Origin: Melanopsichium pennsylvanicum | Lineage: Eukaryota; Basidiomycota; Ustilaginomycetes; Ustilaginales | Reading direction: 5' to 3' | NCBI GenBank assembly: GCA_900208305.1 | Contig: OAPG01000006.1 | Location: 558,001-622,000 of the forward strand | DNA: 64,000 nucleotides | In this document: positions 1 through 11,685 of the stretch, piece after piece | Numbering within the stretch: position 1 is the first letter of the stretch | Layout: each line of letters starts with the position of its first letter | Translations under genes and position numbers: made by a program | Notes under the pieces: model-generated | The model's database searches: none | Seen by the model: only the letters and a program-made list of their open reading frames with translations | Told to the model about the DNA's origin: nothing

Positions 1-204
1 ATTTGCGCATTTGCGCCTCTTGCCCCAAGAGACTCCTCTTCAATGCTGCCTGTGCAGTCGCTGAATTACAGCGAAGGTGCCTGAGGAGATCACCGAGGTT
101 ACCATCAGTCGCTTCCACTCTCTTTCACTCTCCTACTGACTTGCTTTGGTGATGGACGTTGTTGATCCTTTCCAAGCACTCTCACATAATGAGTTGTTGG
201 TCGC

Positions 205-260
205 ACACACCTATCCATACACACCTATCCATACACACCTATCCATACACACCTATCCAT
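205..260. repeat. 14-bp tandem repeat, four copies
   Basis: The unit ACACACCTATCCAT is repeated four times head to tail without mismatch and is followed by a degenerate CA-rich tail. It is an ordinary minisatellite. There are no unique spacers, so it is not a CRISPR-type array. Confidence 0.9.
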
Positions 261-2417
261 ACACACTCACCCACACCCACACACACAGAAACGCAAGAAA
301 CGTCCAAAGGGCCAAGCAAAGGGATGAGACAAGGACCATCAATATTTTGTGCCCGCGTGTCGGAGAGTGTGAAATTCTGTGCAAGGACGGACGTCATCTG
401 CATTGGGCGAGCATTTTACGAGGAGCAGGGCAGGTAACCCGATCAACCCCTTGCACTGGAATCACCAGCCCAAGATTGTTTTTGTCAGCAAGAAGCGGCG
501 ACGTGCGATGCAACTTATATGTCCCTGGTCGACCAAATGCAAAGTGCAAGAAAGCCGTCACTGTCGGATCGGAGCAGCGCCTTTTTGATGCAAAACGGAG
601 CGAAAGACGCCACTCGATCACAACGTTGCTCACTTCGTTCCGCTTTCGTTCGGATCTCGATCTGTTTTGCCCTTCGAAAATCGCTGCCTTCTTAAGAGAC
701 CACGTTGCAATTGGCTCGCTTAGCCAATGTACAGAGCGTACAAGTGTCGGACAGGACAACACGCTCAAAAGTGGTGTGCTCCAGTAAATCTTTATTTTAC
801 CCTTCTTGCCAGCATTGGCACCGCTGTGTCGTCGGCTGTGGGATTTACTTTCTCACGCGTTAGAAATTTTGTGGCTTCTGAGAGAACAATCACATGATTT
901 GGCTGTGGATTGAGTGCTCAAACTTGAATAAGACCGGTCATCTGGGCTCTAGTGCGACAACAAGGGCAAGAGAGTATGTGAACAATTTGGTTTCTTCCTC
1001 CATGATTTGTTTCCACGCCGTCGGACGCTCCGTTACAGCAGGACGGTTGTCACTTGCCGTGCCTTGGGTCGCTCCCTTTTCTTTATTGCTGCACCAGCAG
1101 CAGCGAGGTGCAGCATGCACTACGCTGCGATGCAGTGTATCAACCCGTTCGTGCTTCCTTTGTGGTAAGACATCGTGTGCGTGTGTGACAGAGATGTCTT
1201 CCAATGTCAACCGTCCCTTCGACCATCAATGTCAGAATCTAGGAAAGGGTCAGGCACAGAAAAGGAGTCGAGGTCGGGTGAAAGTAAAAAGGTCACCTCT
1301 TGGCTCACTTTGTCGCTCCTCGTAAGCGCTGTCCTGCTTGACGACTTTTCTAATTTAAAAAAATTTACTTATTAATTTAAGCAATGTTCTTGTTATCCGA
1401 AGCTCCTCTCCTCTCCCCACATCATCCAAATTTGTACCGCTTTCGTCACTAACATCACGCAGCTGTGTCTCTGGTTGACTCCAAAGTGCTGCCGCTGTGA
1501 GAAGGGAATTTGTGCAAAAGGTAGATAAAAAAAGGTACGACGGCTACTGTTGTGTCCACATGGCAACCTCGGCTCCGATTTAGGGTTATTCGCCTGCATG
1601 ATGACCATGCATCGTCCTCCTCTGCTGCTCACTCCGCAAGACGGTTTTGGGTTTCTCTTTTTTTCTTTTTTTTATTAAAATTAGTGTGGGACAATTCCCA
1701 TTCACAGTATCAGCAGAAGCAGCTGCTGCTGCAACCGCTTTGGCGTGCATTCCTTGTCAATCTTAAGCCAATGCTTGCACTTTGAACAACCTGAACAACG
1801 CTTCCACATTCTCACACACACTCGCATGCCAAATTCGCTTCTCCTGCCCAACTGCTGACGATCCCGAACCATTACTCCTGCCCCATCGGTGAATTAGCCG
1901 CTTTTCGACAAATTCCATGCCCAGCCGTCTTATGCAATTTGTCTGCCGCTCATATCAAATGCCAACCTGAGGCCGTTCCAACCGACGAAGCTGACTGCCT
2001 GCCGAAATTGGAAGCTTGACTGAATTGTGCACTGTAGCTGCTGCCGAGGCTTGGTGATTTTGGGTTCGGTGTTCTTCTCGCGCTGCTCGGGAACGAGGTG
2101 ACATCTCGACTGATCAGAGTATGTATAAAAAAGTCCTTGTCAACGATGACCTATCCTTGGCTGTGAGGTCCAGGGAATCGTCATGTAAGCCGGGCTAGCG
2201 TCCGAACACAGACACAACCTCATTCAAGTCATAGTTGAGGTGCATGTGCTCTCTCTGTTGCTTTTCATTGTGCCGCCTGTCATCTCTCGTATCGATTAGC
2301 TCGAGTGTGCTTCCTGGCGACTCTGCGTCTCCGCTTATCATGTAGCCTACCCTACTAGTGCCTGCACACTTTCATGTGTCACTGCAAGAGATTTGTGGCT
2401 TCTACCCACATCAAAGC

Positions 2418-2418
2418 A

Positions 2419-2468
<50 letters not shown>
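2418..2468. repeat. (AGCC)n tetranucleotide microsatellite
   Basis: About twelve perfect AGCC units lie roughly 620 bases before the first clear gene. It reads as an alternating Pro-Ala-Ser-Gln string in some frames, which explains several spurious open frames here. Confidence 0.95.
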
Positions 2469-3086
2469 GCCTCTCATTTGCTTCTGCTCGAAACTTTCTT
2501 CCCTTGCGACACACTCCTCAAGCCACCGACAATGCATTCCGAGCACCTCGAGCGTCGATGCCAGCAAATGAGATTCGCTTGCGCTTGTTGCCTTTCCTCG
2601 CCTCCCGACTCCCACACCACACATATCCCTTCTCTGTTTCCATTCTTTACGGCTGGAGGGCTTCCCGCTCGCTCGGTTACATTGACCTGCGTCCCTTGAA
2701 AGAGCAGTAGACAGGCCCATACCGCGCTTGCCCAATCCTGCGCCGGTCACAAACATTTCTTACCCGCTGCTGGTCCCAGAATTCTACACCCTCGCTTGAG
2801 TATCCTGACGTCTCGGTTAGGGTAGACCTTGGCACTCCAGGACGACGATCAAGAGGCTTTAAACCTCGATATCTTTCCGTACATCTGATCGACCGCTCCG
2901 TCGGACCGTCCCTTCCCTCCTCACTTGATCATCAACGCCTTCTGAGTCCTGCATTAGGCGCATTACCATTTGGTTGCAACTTCACATTGCCCCACCATCA
3001 TCCTTTGATCAAAGATCAAAAATATCTCTTGGCTTCATAAAAGGCTTGTTCTTCACTTAGTCCGCTTTGAGCATCGGTTTCAACTT

Positions 3087-4940
3087 ATGCGACCGACGCC
3101 TCACCCCAATATGCAATCTACACAATCTCGCGGCGGTAGCCAGCAGCACTACATGGCATCGCTCGAGTCCAACACCATGAACCGTCAATATTCAGACGAC
3201 CAATCCTTAAACTCTGTCCGATACCCCTCCAACGCTTCTCAACCTTCGCTCTCGCACAGCATCAACACATACACCGAGTCCACCCCGTCTTCTGTCTGCA
3301 GACCAGATTTTGGCGACTACTCCTACGATATGGCGCATTCCGACTGCGGCGCTAGTTTCGTGAGCGAAGTGCCGCCGAGCTTCGATGACACGAGCGATAC
3401 TGATGAGGTGGTAGCGACAAACAACTCAAAGCCGACAATGATCAAGTTTGTCGAGCCTGTCGTGCAAAGGGAACACAGGGAGAATGGTGGCAAGACGAGG
3501 CTTACGGGGATGAAAAAGAAGATACAGAAGAACAAGCTGTCCCACCACGATGGTGCAAGCGATGTTCACCATCTGCCCTTGCTTGGTTTCGCAGATGCCA
3601 GGACCAGATATGCTCAGAATGATGGAATGCACCAGGAAACACTCAACTTTCCCAGTGTGCCCCCTCGGGAGGTGCAAATCACCCCCAAGCAAGAGCAGTG
3701 GAACGTCGATACGATCGACATTGCGCTCGAAGATCTCGTGCTTGACAAAGGCAAAATGAGGTCAAGAGTTGGTCCCCAGGCGCAGAGTCCCTTCACCGAT
3801 GCCGCCGCCGATGCCACATTCAGCCCTCTGCGCCTGCGTGCGGCAATGGCAAACAGGAATGGCATGGCGACAACCTCGATCCTCGACGAAACTCAGCAAG
3901 ATGACAGGCAGTTCCGCCCTCCAACGCCTCGTACCGCCACGCTGAGTGACGCCAGAATCTCTCAACGTACAACGTTGACATCGCTCAATCACGCTCTCCA
4001 GCCATTACCCCACCTTCCCTCTGCCGCGACCAACAACAGCTGCGATAGTACTGCACCGTCATCGACCAGCGGGAAGACTGTTGGTCTGCAGCCGAGTGTA
4101 GATCACCCACTCGCCCCTTCATCACCGTCGCCCACTGCTGATCACCTCGCCCGGAACCACGTCGTGGTCAACGCTACGCCGTCCTCTGAGGAAGAGGAGA
4201 ACGTGTTTGCGTTCTCCCCACCATCGCTTTCCTCTTACGGTGTCCATGCTGACTCTGCAAGGCCTCGTATCGCCAGAGTCACGGGCAAAAGGCTGGACTC
4301 GATCTCGTCTTCGAATCACTCGAGCCTTCTCGGCACGACGCGCGATATGGATCCACGAGAAGTGATACAACGTGCACGCATGCAGCACATGTCGTGCGGA
4401 CTGGACGCAGAGATTGGCGACAATTTTGGCGAAGAGCTCGCTTCAGAGTGCGCAACCTCGGACTCTCACTCCAAAGAAGTATATGCAGAGGACCTGCCGC
4501 CGCTGTTGAGCAACCACTATTTGCAAGGCAAAGTAGACCAAGTGGAGCTCGAGCGACTCAATCGGCTCCCTGAACGCATGGCAGCAGCAGCCGCTGCTGA
4601 CAGTGGCAGCCACAAGCTCTCACAAAAGCATCTGTCTAAACACAGTAAGAAAACAGCAGCGGCGACTTCTGTACAGCAACACTATGAGCCCATCAGCATT
4701 CTAAGAGCTGAAGCCGCTTTCCTCAAAGAAGACACCAAGAAGAACGGCATCAAAGGATCGAAAATGAAGCTGTGGAACAGCCATGCAAGCAGCAGTAATA
4801 CCAGTGCGAGTGGAAGCCGGAGCAGTGGCCTGGGTAGGATGGGCATTGATGGGAGTACGTCGGACCTGAGTAGCGTCTCGGATGGGCCACAAAGGTTGAG
4901 GTCTTTTAAGAGCAGTCTTCGGTTGAAGGGCATGAGATAG
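3087..4940 (+). CDS. Disordered Ser-rich protein of unknown function
   Basis: A 617-residue protein in one uninterrupted frame. I do not recognise its family. The sequence is rich in Ser, Thr, Pro, His and Asn, with no membrane segment and no signal peptide. Two basic patches stand out: a Lys-rich stretch near residues 140-155, and a Lys/Arg-rich C-terminus that ends in KSSLRLKGMR. An acidic segment lies near residues 95-112. The composition suits a largely unstructured regulatory or scaffold protein of a type common in smut genomes. The ATG at 3087 is the first in the frame and is followed by coding-like sequence throughout. An upstream exon cannot be excluded. The gene is real on length and composition; its function is unknown. 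Confidence 0.75.
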   Translation: MRPTPHPNMQSTQSRGGSQQHYMASLESNTMNRQYSDDQSLNSVRYPSNASQPSLSHSINTYTESTPSSVCRPDFGDYSYDMAHSDCGASFVSEVPPSFDDTSDTDEVVATNNSKPTMIKFVEPVVQREHRENGGKTRLTGMKKKIQKNKLSHHDGASDVHHLPLLGFADARTRYAQNDGMHQETLNFPSVPPREVQITPKQEQWNVDTIDIALEDLVLDKGKMRSRVGPQAQSPFTDAAADATFSPLRLRAAMANRNGMATTSILDETQQDDRQFRPPTPRTATLSDARISQRTTLTSLNHALQPLPHLPSAATNNSCDSTAPSSTSGKTVGLQPSVDHPLAPSSPSPTADHLARNHVVVNATPSSEEEENVFAFSPPSLSSYGVHADSARPRIARVTGKRLDSISSSNHSSLLGTTRDMDPREVIQRARMQHMSCGLDAEIGDNFGEELASECATSDSHSKEVYAEDLPPLLSNHYLQGKVDQVELERLNRLPERMAAAAAADSGSHKLSQKHLSKHSKKTAAATSVQQHYEPISILRAEAAFLKEDTKKNGIKGSKMKLWNSHASSSNTSASGSRSSGLGRMGIDGSTSDLSSVSDGPQRLRSFKSSLRLKGMR

Positions 4941-6428
4941 AGCCTTGATCATGGCTTGATGGCTTGTTTGGTGTGTTACCAAGGCTCGAATCCATCCGTG
5001 ATTGTATACAGCACTGCATAGCAGAGATACCCTCCTCTCATCATGATGGTTCCATTCATTCTCCACAGTGCTCTGTGTTAAACCTGCTTCATTCTGCTTG
5101 GCAATAGAGCCTTTTCGACCAGCAATGACTATGTGAATGGGGGCCTAGCTGAACAAAGTGAGCCGCGAGTTGTCGTCGCCGGTGGAAACCCAATTGACGG
5201 AAATGAGCTCTATACTCAAACCATGCCAACTCGGTGAGGTTTGAGAGGAGAACCGTCAAAATTGGACAAAGTTAGGAGAGGGTTAACTTAGGGTCTTTTT
5301 ATTGGAATAGAGTTGAGCTTCAAAATGGATATTTGAGGTCAGATTTGCCCCAGCATAGCACCAACACACCAGACGAGGCGTGACCAACTGCCAAAATTAC
5401 ACCGAGAAAGAAATGTTTGAATTTTATATTTTATAATTCAATCAGAAAATAGACCGCAATTTTATGAGGCTTGTGGAGCCACAGTAAAAATTTATTTTGT
5501 TACACAAAGGTGCGACGAGCGGTTTCCAATTCGACCCTTTTTCTAAACAAAAGGCAGACTAGACTAGCATGACTAACGTATTATGATTGAGCTCGCTTGA
5601 CTCGGCTTCTCCAACCGCGAACAAAGCAGCCAAGCCAAGCCAAGCCAAGCCAAACCCAGCCAAACCCAGCCAAGCCAGCCAACTACGGAGAGCCTTCTAG
5701 CGATTTGTCGGCTTGTCAACAAGGGGAGCACAAAGCTCCAACACAAAGCACGAATCCACACCTTGTCCGGTGCGTTCATCAAATCGGTTTCCTCATTACC
5801 TTCTCCTTTCCTTTCACAGATCCCACAAGGCACCGACAATCCACAAACACCCTCGTGAGAGGTGCATCTGCTTCAACACCTTTTTCTTTCTCGCATTCAA
5901 TTCAGCCCTCACTCTCCTTCAATATCTGCACAACCTCGAGTTGCTCTTCGACTCTTCAGTGTTGAGCCGTTTCGCTTGTGCGAACTGCCTTCAACTTTGA
6001 ACTTGCCGCAGCAGCAGCATCAATTCGCAGTCGCTCATCCATCTCTTCTGCACTTACCAAACCAACATCATTTGCTCGACCTTGCCAGCGTCATTCCACT
6101 GCACGCGCGCCTTTTCCCTGCTATCCAACACTAACCAGAGCAATCCCCTGAAAGCCGACCGGAATAGCATCAACACATCGTAGCTTCCAGCGCCCTTTTC
6201 AGCCTGACCTTGGCCCGCTTATCCCACGCTTCGCAGCTTTGCTCGATCCAAGCAAGCACTCGCCATCGCGACCCGCCAATGTTCACATAAGCATCGAGCA
6301 ATCTTTGGTTCGTGCCCGCTCAAGTGGCTTCGTTGCCCACACACATTGGATCCTCTCGAATACCGTCATCAACTTTCTCGCTCACTTGGCACCGTCATTT
6401 CTTCGACAACGGTTTTGACCTATCCACA
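4941..6428. other. Intergenic region and Zds1 leader
   Basis: The first half is the 3' flank of the disordered-protein gene and includes AT-rich sequence around 5400-5520. The second half, from about 5690, is a long CT-rich leader before the Zds1-type start codon. It contains the CCAAG microsatellite. I see no gene in it. Short frames between 5597 and 6134 have no domain and overlap one another. Confidence 0.55.
5629..5680. repeat. (CCAAG)n pentanucleotide tract
   Basis: An imperfect CCAAG/CCAAACC tandem tract in the long leader upstream of the Zds1-type gene. It is a simple sequence repeat with two interrupted units. Confidence 0.9.
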
Positions 6429-9400
6429 ATGTCGGGTGGACCGATGCGCATCACCGACGATGAGCTCGCTCGTGAAGTCGAAGCGCTCAAATCACATCGC
6501 AGGATCTCTGTCAACCGCCCCGTTCTCGATCCTGACCTTCCCGATCTCGCGGCCGCCTACGGAGGTGGACAGGAGCTTCTTTCAATTCCATCACCCGAAC
6601 GCGAGAGGCGCGGCTACAGTCTTGTGGACGATGGCGCCGTGCCAATACGCAGCCCTTCCTCTTCCTCCAATAATTCTCTCTCCCCAGTACAAAGCTACGC
6701 CAACGAGCGAGCTCGCTTCACTGCAAGGCGTCGCGGTCCGGGCTCCGAACACTCTCCTGCTTCAGAGCATATCACGTCTTCGCCCACCCGTCTATCACCA
6801 GTCTCTGCCTCACCCACCAGCGACGGCTTCGACTCCAGGGGCATGGCCACTTCACCTACCAGCATCTCCTCGTCTGGCTCCTTATCACCCAAAGATCCCA
6901 GTCACCTCTTCTGGGTACCTGCTTCCGTACATCCAGAGATCTCGCCATCCGACTTTCGCAACTTTATCAAAGAGCATGCGGCGCGTGCTGTCACCCAGCG
7001 TGCTGTCACCCAGCGTGCTGACCAAGACGATGCTGCCACAGACGACACATTGCCTCCCCTCGCCCTAGGCGACTCGCCTATCGCACAGCGACTCATCTCT
7101 GTCCGTCAACAGCAGCAGGAGCGTCAGAACCAGACCAACGATGCACACGGCGCGCTCCTTGGTCGTTCGACCTCCCTCTCGAGACGTGGCAGTACACTTC
7201 GGCGCCAATACCGACCCGAGAATGACACAGACGAGACCGACGAGGACAAAGCGTCGCTGCCGCTTCAGCGCAACCGTAGCGGTCTGAATAGGGCTGATTA
7301 TGGTCTATCCATACCCAATCTGACCATCGCTGATCTGCAACGGCTCGAAGCAGCCGCTGAAGAAGCAAGCCAGACCCAGGATCCCGCCATGCTGCGAAGT
7401 GTGCTTCGACGAACGCTCAGTCTCAACACGACACCAGACCTCGATACTATTGACGCCAAGCCTGCGGACCCGGTCGAGGATCCTGATGCGCCCATCATCG
7501 TACCCAAGCCTGGTCAGATCCTGCGGCGAGCTGCAAGAACAAAGATGCGCAAGGCGTCCGGCGATTCGACTAGAGGCAGTCTCGCTTCTCGTAGACGTGC
7601 CCCGCGTAGCTCTACCGATGTGGATGCTGCAGGTGCTCCTTCTGAGGGGAGCCGAGCCTGGGAGTTGCAGCAGACCGACTCGGAGGATATGGAGAGGAGG
7701 CATAGCGGACACTCGGAGCTTTCGTCTGGAGCGGATGACGACTCGTCCGCTGGAGATAGCTCTTCGCGTCCTGTTTCAACAGAGGCGACCGATTCGATCG
7801 TTGATGCGTACTCGAGAGACTCGTACCACTCGGATGTCTCGCAACGGACAAGTGTCACTTCCGTGTTCGACAGCGCTAATTCCAATCACAACACACCCAG
7901 TGGATCCACCGGGCAGCTGGAAATGCAGAGTTTATCGCCACCTCATACGCCCACGCAGGATTCATATGCGACATTGCCCACCACTCAGCTCGACTCGGAT
8001 GGCACTCCGCAAAAACGAAGCGATACGCACATCCAAACGCCACACTCTCCAGCACGCACGAATGATTCGCTCGAGACGCCTCGACCTGATTCCAAGAATC
8101 AGATCAAGCCCATCCCAGTGTTGCACGTCCCGCCGGTCCCTGCGTTTGAAAAGACGCTTCCACAGCAAAGCCAGCAGAAACAGAAGCAGCAGCAGCAGCA
8201 GCAGCAGCATGTGTCTCGACCTCCATCTTCTGGCAGTCAGGACCAGAATGGTCAGGAGGCAGGTCAGCGCCGGGATGCGCAGAAGCATGCAACGTCGGCA
8301 AAGCCTCAAGTCGCACCCATTGTGACGAGCCAGCAACCTCAGCGGATCAACCAGCCGCCTCGCCACACGCATTCACCTCCACCAGCAACTGGCAGCAAGC
8401 ACAAGGAGAAGGAGCGCAAAGGTGCTTTTGGTCTCTCTTGGTTTGGTCTTGGCAAGGATGACGAGGATGACCGAGCCAAGGTTGAAAAAGAATCGCAGAG
8501 GAAAAAGGAGAAGCACGAGAAGCGAGAACGCAAGGAGCGAGAACGAGAGGAAAAGGAGAAAGAAGATTCCAGCTCGTCCAGCTTCCTCGGTGCGCTTTTT
8601 GGCAAGAAGAAGGGCCACGACGAAGCCGCACACCCTTCTGCACCTCGTCCTGCCAGCAACAGTCAGCTGACGGCCGGAAGTTTGCTGGAGAGGAACGAGA
8701 TGTATGGCAAGTCGGGAGCCTACTTCTACTCGAGGTATCCGATTCATATCGAGAGAGCAGTGTACAGGTTGAGTCACATCAAGTTGGCCAATCCAAGGAG
8801 ACCGTTGTACGAGCAGGTACTGATCTCGAACTTGATGTTCTGGTATTTGAGCGTCATCAATCGTTCGAATCAGGGCCAGTATGCACAAACGCAGCAGCAA
8901 CAGGACGGCAACGCACAACATCAGCACGAAGAGCAAAACAGGCTTCATCTTGCCGGCCAGACTGCTCCCATTGCGAATGGATACAGCTCTGCGTCGTCAG
9001 GCTTGATCGACACGTCGACCGCATACGACGGAATGGAACCTCTCTCCAACAGTAGCCCAGACTCGGAAGATGGAGCATCGAGCTCGGACCAGTACCATTC
9101 ACCCAGCCACGGCACCGCGTTGAAACAGAAGCGCAATGGCTTGGTGAAACCCAACCGAGCTCCGGCAGGAGCAAATCGCAGCCGAGCAGAGACGCCCATG
9201 AAGCAACCTGGTTACGGCATGCAACATCGACAGATCGACGACGATTTCAAGACTCTGGGTTCTACGGGAGGGTTCGTCGTGGGTCAAGTGGTGGATGTCA
9301 AGGCGCTACAGGCCAACACTCCCTACCATTTCGTCCCCGACCCGAGAGCTGATGCGAACGGGGGATACGGGGACAATATGACTAAGAGTGCGACTACCGA

Positions 9401-10169
9401 CTATCTGGGCTTAGGAAACTCGTTTGGAGCAAGAGAGCCGCTGTGGCCGTCACAAAGTGCGGATGTGGGAGATGATGAGATGCAACATGGTGCTGAGCGA
9501 CCTGATAGCGTAGGATCCGACGGAGGGCAGCTGAGTACCACGGGCGAACAAAAGAGCAGTTCAAGCCCCACCAATCGGCCCTACCGGTCTGAAGCAGAAA
9601 AGGAGCGCGCTTGGTTGGGCATGCGGAATTCGACGTCCTCCTCGGGTCGTTCGTCGTCGCCTACTCACAGCTACGGTTCCATCTCCCAGGTAGCTGATAA
9701 CTCTTCTGACACACCCCACCAGGATACTTGTGAACGGCCGTCGGAACTACACGCACAAGGGCGGTCTATGTCGGTGGGTGGGATTGGCGCAATGTCACGC
9801 ACGGGCACGAGCGATTGGAATTCGAGTTCAGCGTCGCAAAGGTCTCGCAAAGTGTCCATGGGCCATGTCTCTCCCTCGAATTCGAATCAGAAGCTTGTGC
9901 CTTCAATTAGTGCGGGTTCAATTTCAAATTTCGGTAGCATTGAAGAGCACAAGTGCTATGGTGGCATGACTCCTTCTATCAGTGCCAATGCGGCTTTGGA
10001 AGGTGCTGGAGGGAACATGGGCTCAGAGGCTGAAAGCGACAAGAGGTCAAACAGCAGTGGCGATGGTGGAAGAGCGGAAGGGGTGACTGGGGGATTCAAT
10101 GTGTACAGTACAGCAGGATCGAGCGCCATGTTGGACGCCGCAAGGACCAGTCAGTCCCGCCGAAGGTAA
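6429..10169 (+). CDS. Zds1-family protein (PP2A/Cdc55 regulator)
   Basis: A 1246-residue, mostly disordered protein. A short conserved N-terminal block contains ITDDELAREVEALKSHRR (about residues 7-24). A strongly conserved C-terminal box at about 750-815 contains GKSGAYFYSRYPIHIERA, then YRLSHIKLANP and YEQVLISNLMFWYLSVIN. That box is the Zds_C signature of yeast Zds1/Zds2. Those proteins bind the PP2A regulatory subunit Cdc55 and control mitotic entry, exit and polarity; the same role is inferred here. A basic/acidic charged region precedes the box (about 665-735) and a polyglutamine run lies near residue 580. The frame is open upstream to 6312, but the first ATG is at 6429 in good context (CACAATGTC), directly before the conserved block. 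A 15-base tandem duplication near 6985-7020 repeats the peptide RAVTQ. Confidence 0.85.
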   Translation: MSGGPMRITDDELAREVEALKSHRRISVNRPVLDPDLPDLAAAYGGGQELLSIPSPERERRGYSLVDDGAVPIRSPSSSSNNSLSPVQSYANERARFTARRRGPGSEHSPASEHITSSPTRLSPVSASPTSDGFDSRGMATSPTSISSSGSLSPKDPSHLFWVPASVHPEISPSDFRNFIKEHAARAVTQRAVTQRADQDDAATDDTLPPLALGDSPIAQRLISVRQQQQERQNQTNDAHGALLGRSTSLSRRGSTLRRQYRPENDTDETDEDKASLPLQRNRSGLNRADYGLSIPNLTIADLQRLEAAAEEASQTQDPAMLRSVLRRTLSLNTTPDLDTIDAKPADPVEDPDAPIIVPKPGQILRRAARTKMRKASGDSTRGSLASRRRAPRSSTDVDAAGAPSEGSRAWELQQTDSEDMERRHSGHSELSSGADDDSSAGDSSSRPVSTEATDSIVDAYSRDSYHSDVSQRTSVTSVFDSANSNHNTPSGSTGQLEMQSLSPPHTPTQDSYATLPTTQLDSDGTPQKRSDTHIQTPHSPARTNDSLETPRPDSKNQIKPIPVLHVPPVPAFEKTLPQQSQQKQKQQQQQQQHVSRPPSSGSQDQNGQEAGQRRDAQKHATSAKPQVAPIVTSQQPQRINQPPRHTHSPPPATGSKHKEKERKGAFGLSWFGLGKDDEDDRAKVEKESQRKKEKHEKRERKEREREEKEKEDSSSSSFLGALFGKKKGHDEAAHPSAPRPASNSQLTAGSLLERNEMYGKSGAYFYSRYPIHIERAVYRLSHIKLANPRRPLYEQVLISNLMFWYLSVINRSNQGQYAQTQQQQDGNAQHQHEEQNRLHLAGQTAPIANGYSSASSGLIDTSTAYDGMEPLSNSSPDSEDGASSSDQYHSPSHGTALKQKRNGLVKPNRAPAGANRSRAETPMKQPGYGMQHRQIDDDFKTLGSTGGFVVGQVVDVKALQANTPYHFVPDPRADANGGYGDNMTKSATTDYLGLGNSFGAREPLWPSQSADVGDDEMQHGAERPDSVGSDGGQLSTTGEQKSSSSPTNRPYRSEAEKERAWLGMRNSTSSSGRSSSPTHSYGSISQVADNSSDTPHQDTCERPSELHAQGRSMSVGGIGAMSRTGTSDWNSSSASQRSRKVSMGHVSPSNSNQKLVPSISAGSISNFGSIEEHKCYGGMTPSISANAALEGAGGNMGSEAESDKRSNSSGDGGRAEGVTGGFNVYSTAGSSAMLDAARTSQSRRR

Positions 10170-11292
10170 TTGATACCAAGTCCCAAGATAGAAGGATAGA
10201 GATTCAACTTGAGCAAGCGATCTAATCGAGGATGCTTTCTAACGGGTATCAGATCACGGTCCTTCTGCGGAAAAAGGAAACGAGACAAAGTCTCGTGTCA
10301 TGGTATATTGAAGTGTCAAGAGCATATTGTCACCAAAGTTAGACCGATTATTTTCATGCGATTGGAACATTGCATCGGATTCAGCACGTTCGTGGTTTGT
10401 GGGATTTGTGAAACGAGAGGGAGAGACTGCGATGGAGATTTGTGACCTCTTGGCAGGCATGTCGTGTTAAGAGTCCTGTGCAGTCTGCTCCGAGATTTGC
10501 ATCCTAGAAACTCGGCTATGGGCTATAGGTGTGACGAGCGATTTCTACGATTGGTCTTGGGTGTGATTTACGGGAAAGGACAGACAGAGAGGATGGGTGG
10601 TGTTTGCAACGCCAACCAAGATGCAACCGGTAGCTTAGATATGGCATTGCCACCCCACATTGTTTTGACAGGTGATGGGAGAGCAGGGAATCCGATCAAC
10701 GCCGATGTCTCAAGATGGATCGGATTGAGTGGAGCCGAAAGCCTAAATGCAGAGTAACTTACATACGGTATTTCTCCTAGACTGTGCAGTTGCCCCTAAA
10801 ACCAGACTGCAGTCGCAATAGTTGGGCTTCGTTTCTATTCAGATTGAAAAAGATCAGGGAGGATGTGCTGTCCAAAATATACTAACTCACTAAGTTACCA
10901 CAGGGTCACTCATCCATTTGGATGCGGACAAAGTCTAATTCCAGTCCAGCGCTTGGATCAGATCAATATTTGATTTAATAGCCCGTGTAGACCAAAATCA
11001 GGATTATACCGTATACTGTAGAACGCAAAGCTCCCGGTTTCTGATTGGCTCGCGAAAATCGCGCACCCCAATTCCACATCTTTCTTAATTGAATTAGAAA
11101 AATTGTGGTGGTATGGCATCTGTGGAAATGTGTAGAAAAGGACAGAAAAGGTGCAATTCCCCACCCACACACGACATCACAATTTTGTGGTGCGAATTGG
11201 GCAGCGCGATATAGGATAATTACGATGAAACTTTGAATTTTGAGCGATTTTTGCTTTTCCGGTAAGTGAATTCACCAATTTACACTAACCAA

Positions 11293-11323
11293 CCCTTTGA
11301 CCCTTTGACCCTTTGACCCTTTG
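11293..11323. repeat. CCCTTTGA octamer repeat
   Basis: Three perfect CCCTTTGA units plus one seven-base near copy lie about 210 bases upstream of the metallothionein TATA box. It is either simple-sequence expansion or a cluster of identical factor-binding sites. Position favours looking at it as a promoter element, but nothing in the sequence proves this. Confidence 0.7.
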
Positions 11324-11534
11324 TCTTGATGAGTGTTTTGACACTTGAAGTGTGTCGTTTGGAGAAATACGCTTAGCTGAATCACACGCGGAAATAGTGA
11401 GTGTCGCTTTGCTTGCGGCTGTTGTCATGCAAGGTGTTTTTTCACTGCTCAGTCACCCACCGTTGCCGATTGCGTCTCCAAATTGACCCGCCAAGCGTAA
11501 TCCTGACCTCAACGTTGATCAACTCGCTCACGTC

Positions 11535-11546
11535 TATATATATATA
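11535..11546 (+). promoter_or_regulatory. TATA box of the metallothionein gene
   Basis: The alternating run TATATATATATA lies 140 bases before the metallothionein ATG and is followed by a CT-rich leader. Spacing and strength suit a strongly inducible fungal gene. Confidence 0.65.
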
Positions 11547-11685
11547 CACCCTGCTCTCCCTGTCATTCCCTTACTTTCTCCATCAATCACGTTCCAAATC
11601 CTCTTCATACACATCACATCACCAAATTAGTCCAAACTTTTCTCACCCTCTCTCCCTTTTTTTTTAAAAACTACACTCGTAAACC

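Larger units (their letters stand above)
1..3086. other. Gene-free left flank and 5' leader
   Basis: No open frame here has a recognisable domain or the composition of a real gene. The longest frames, for example 146-787, are built largely on a tandem repeat. The stretch holds two microsatellites (205-260 and 2418-2468). Its last 700 bases are pyrimidine-rich, like the leaders of the other genes in this window, so they probably belong to the promoter and 5' UTR of the gene starting at 3087. A CATAAAAGG sequence at 3036-3044 is a weak TATA candidate. Confidence 0.6.
10170..11685. other. Intergenic region and metallothionein promoter
   Basis: No gene is recognisable. The right part holds an octamer repeat (11293-11323), a TATA box (11535-11546) and a CT-rich leader that run into the metallothionein start codon. 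The left part is the 3' flank of the Zds1-type gene. Small frames such as 10464-10757 lack any domain. Confidence 0.55.

Noticed and set aside
146..787. 213-codon frame at the left edge
   Set aside because: The first third translates a 14-base tandem repeat, the remainder has no motif, and overlapping frames exist on both strands.
205..2468. Tandem repeats considered as a CRISPR-like array
   Set aside because: Units are contiguous and have no unique spacers; the genome is eukaryotic.
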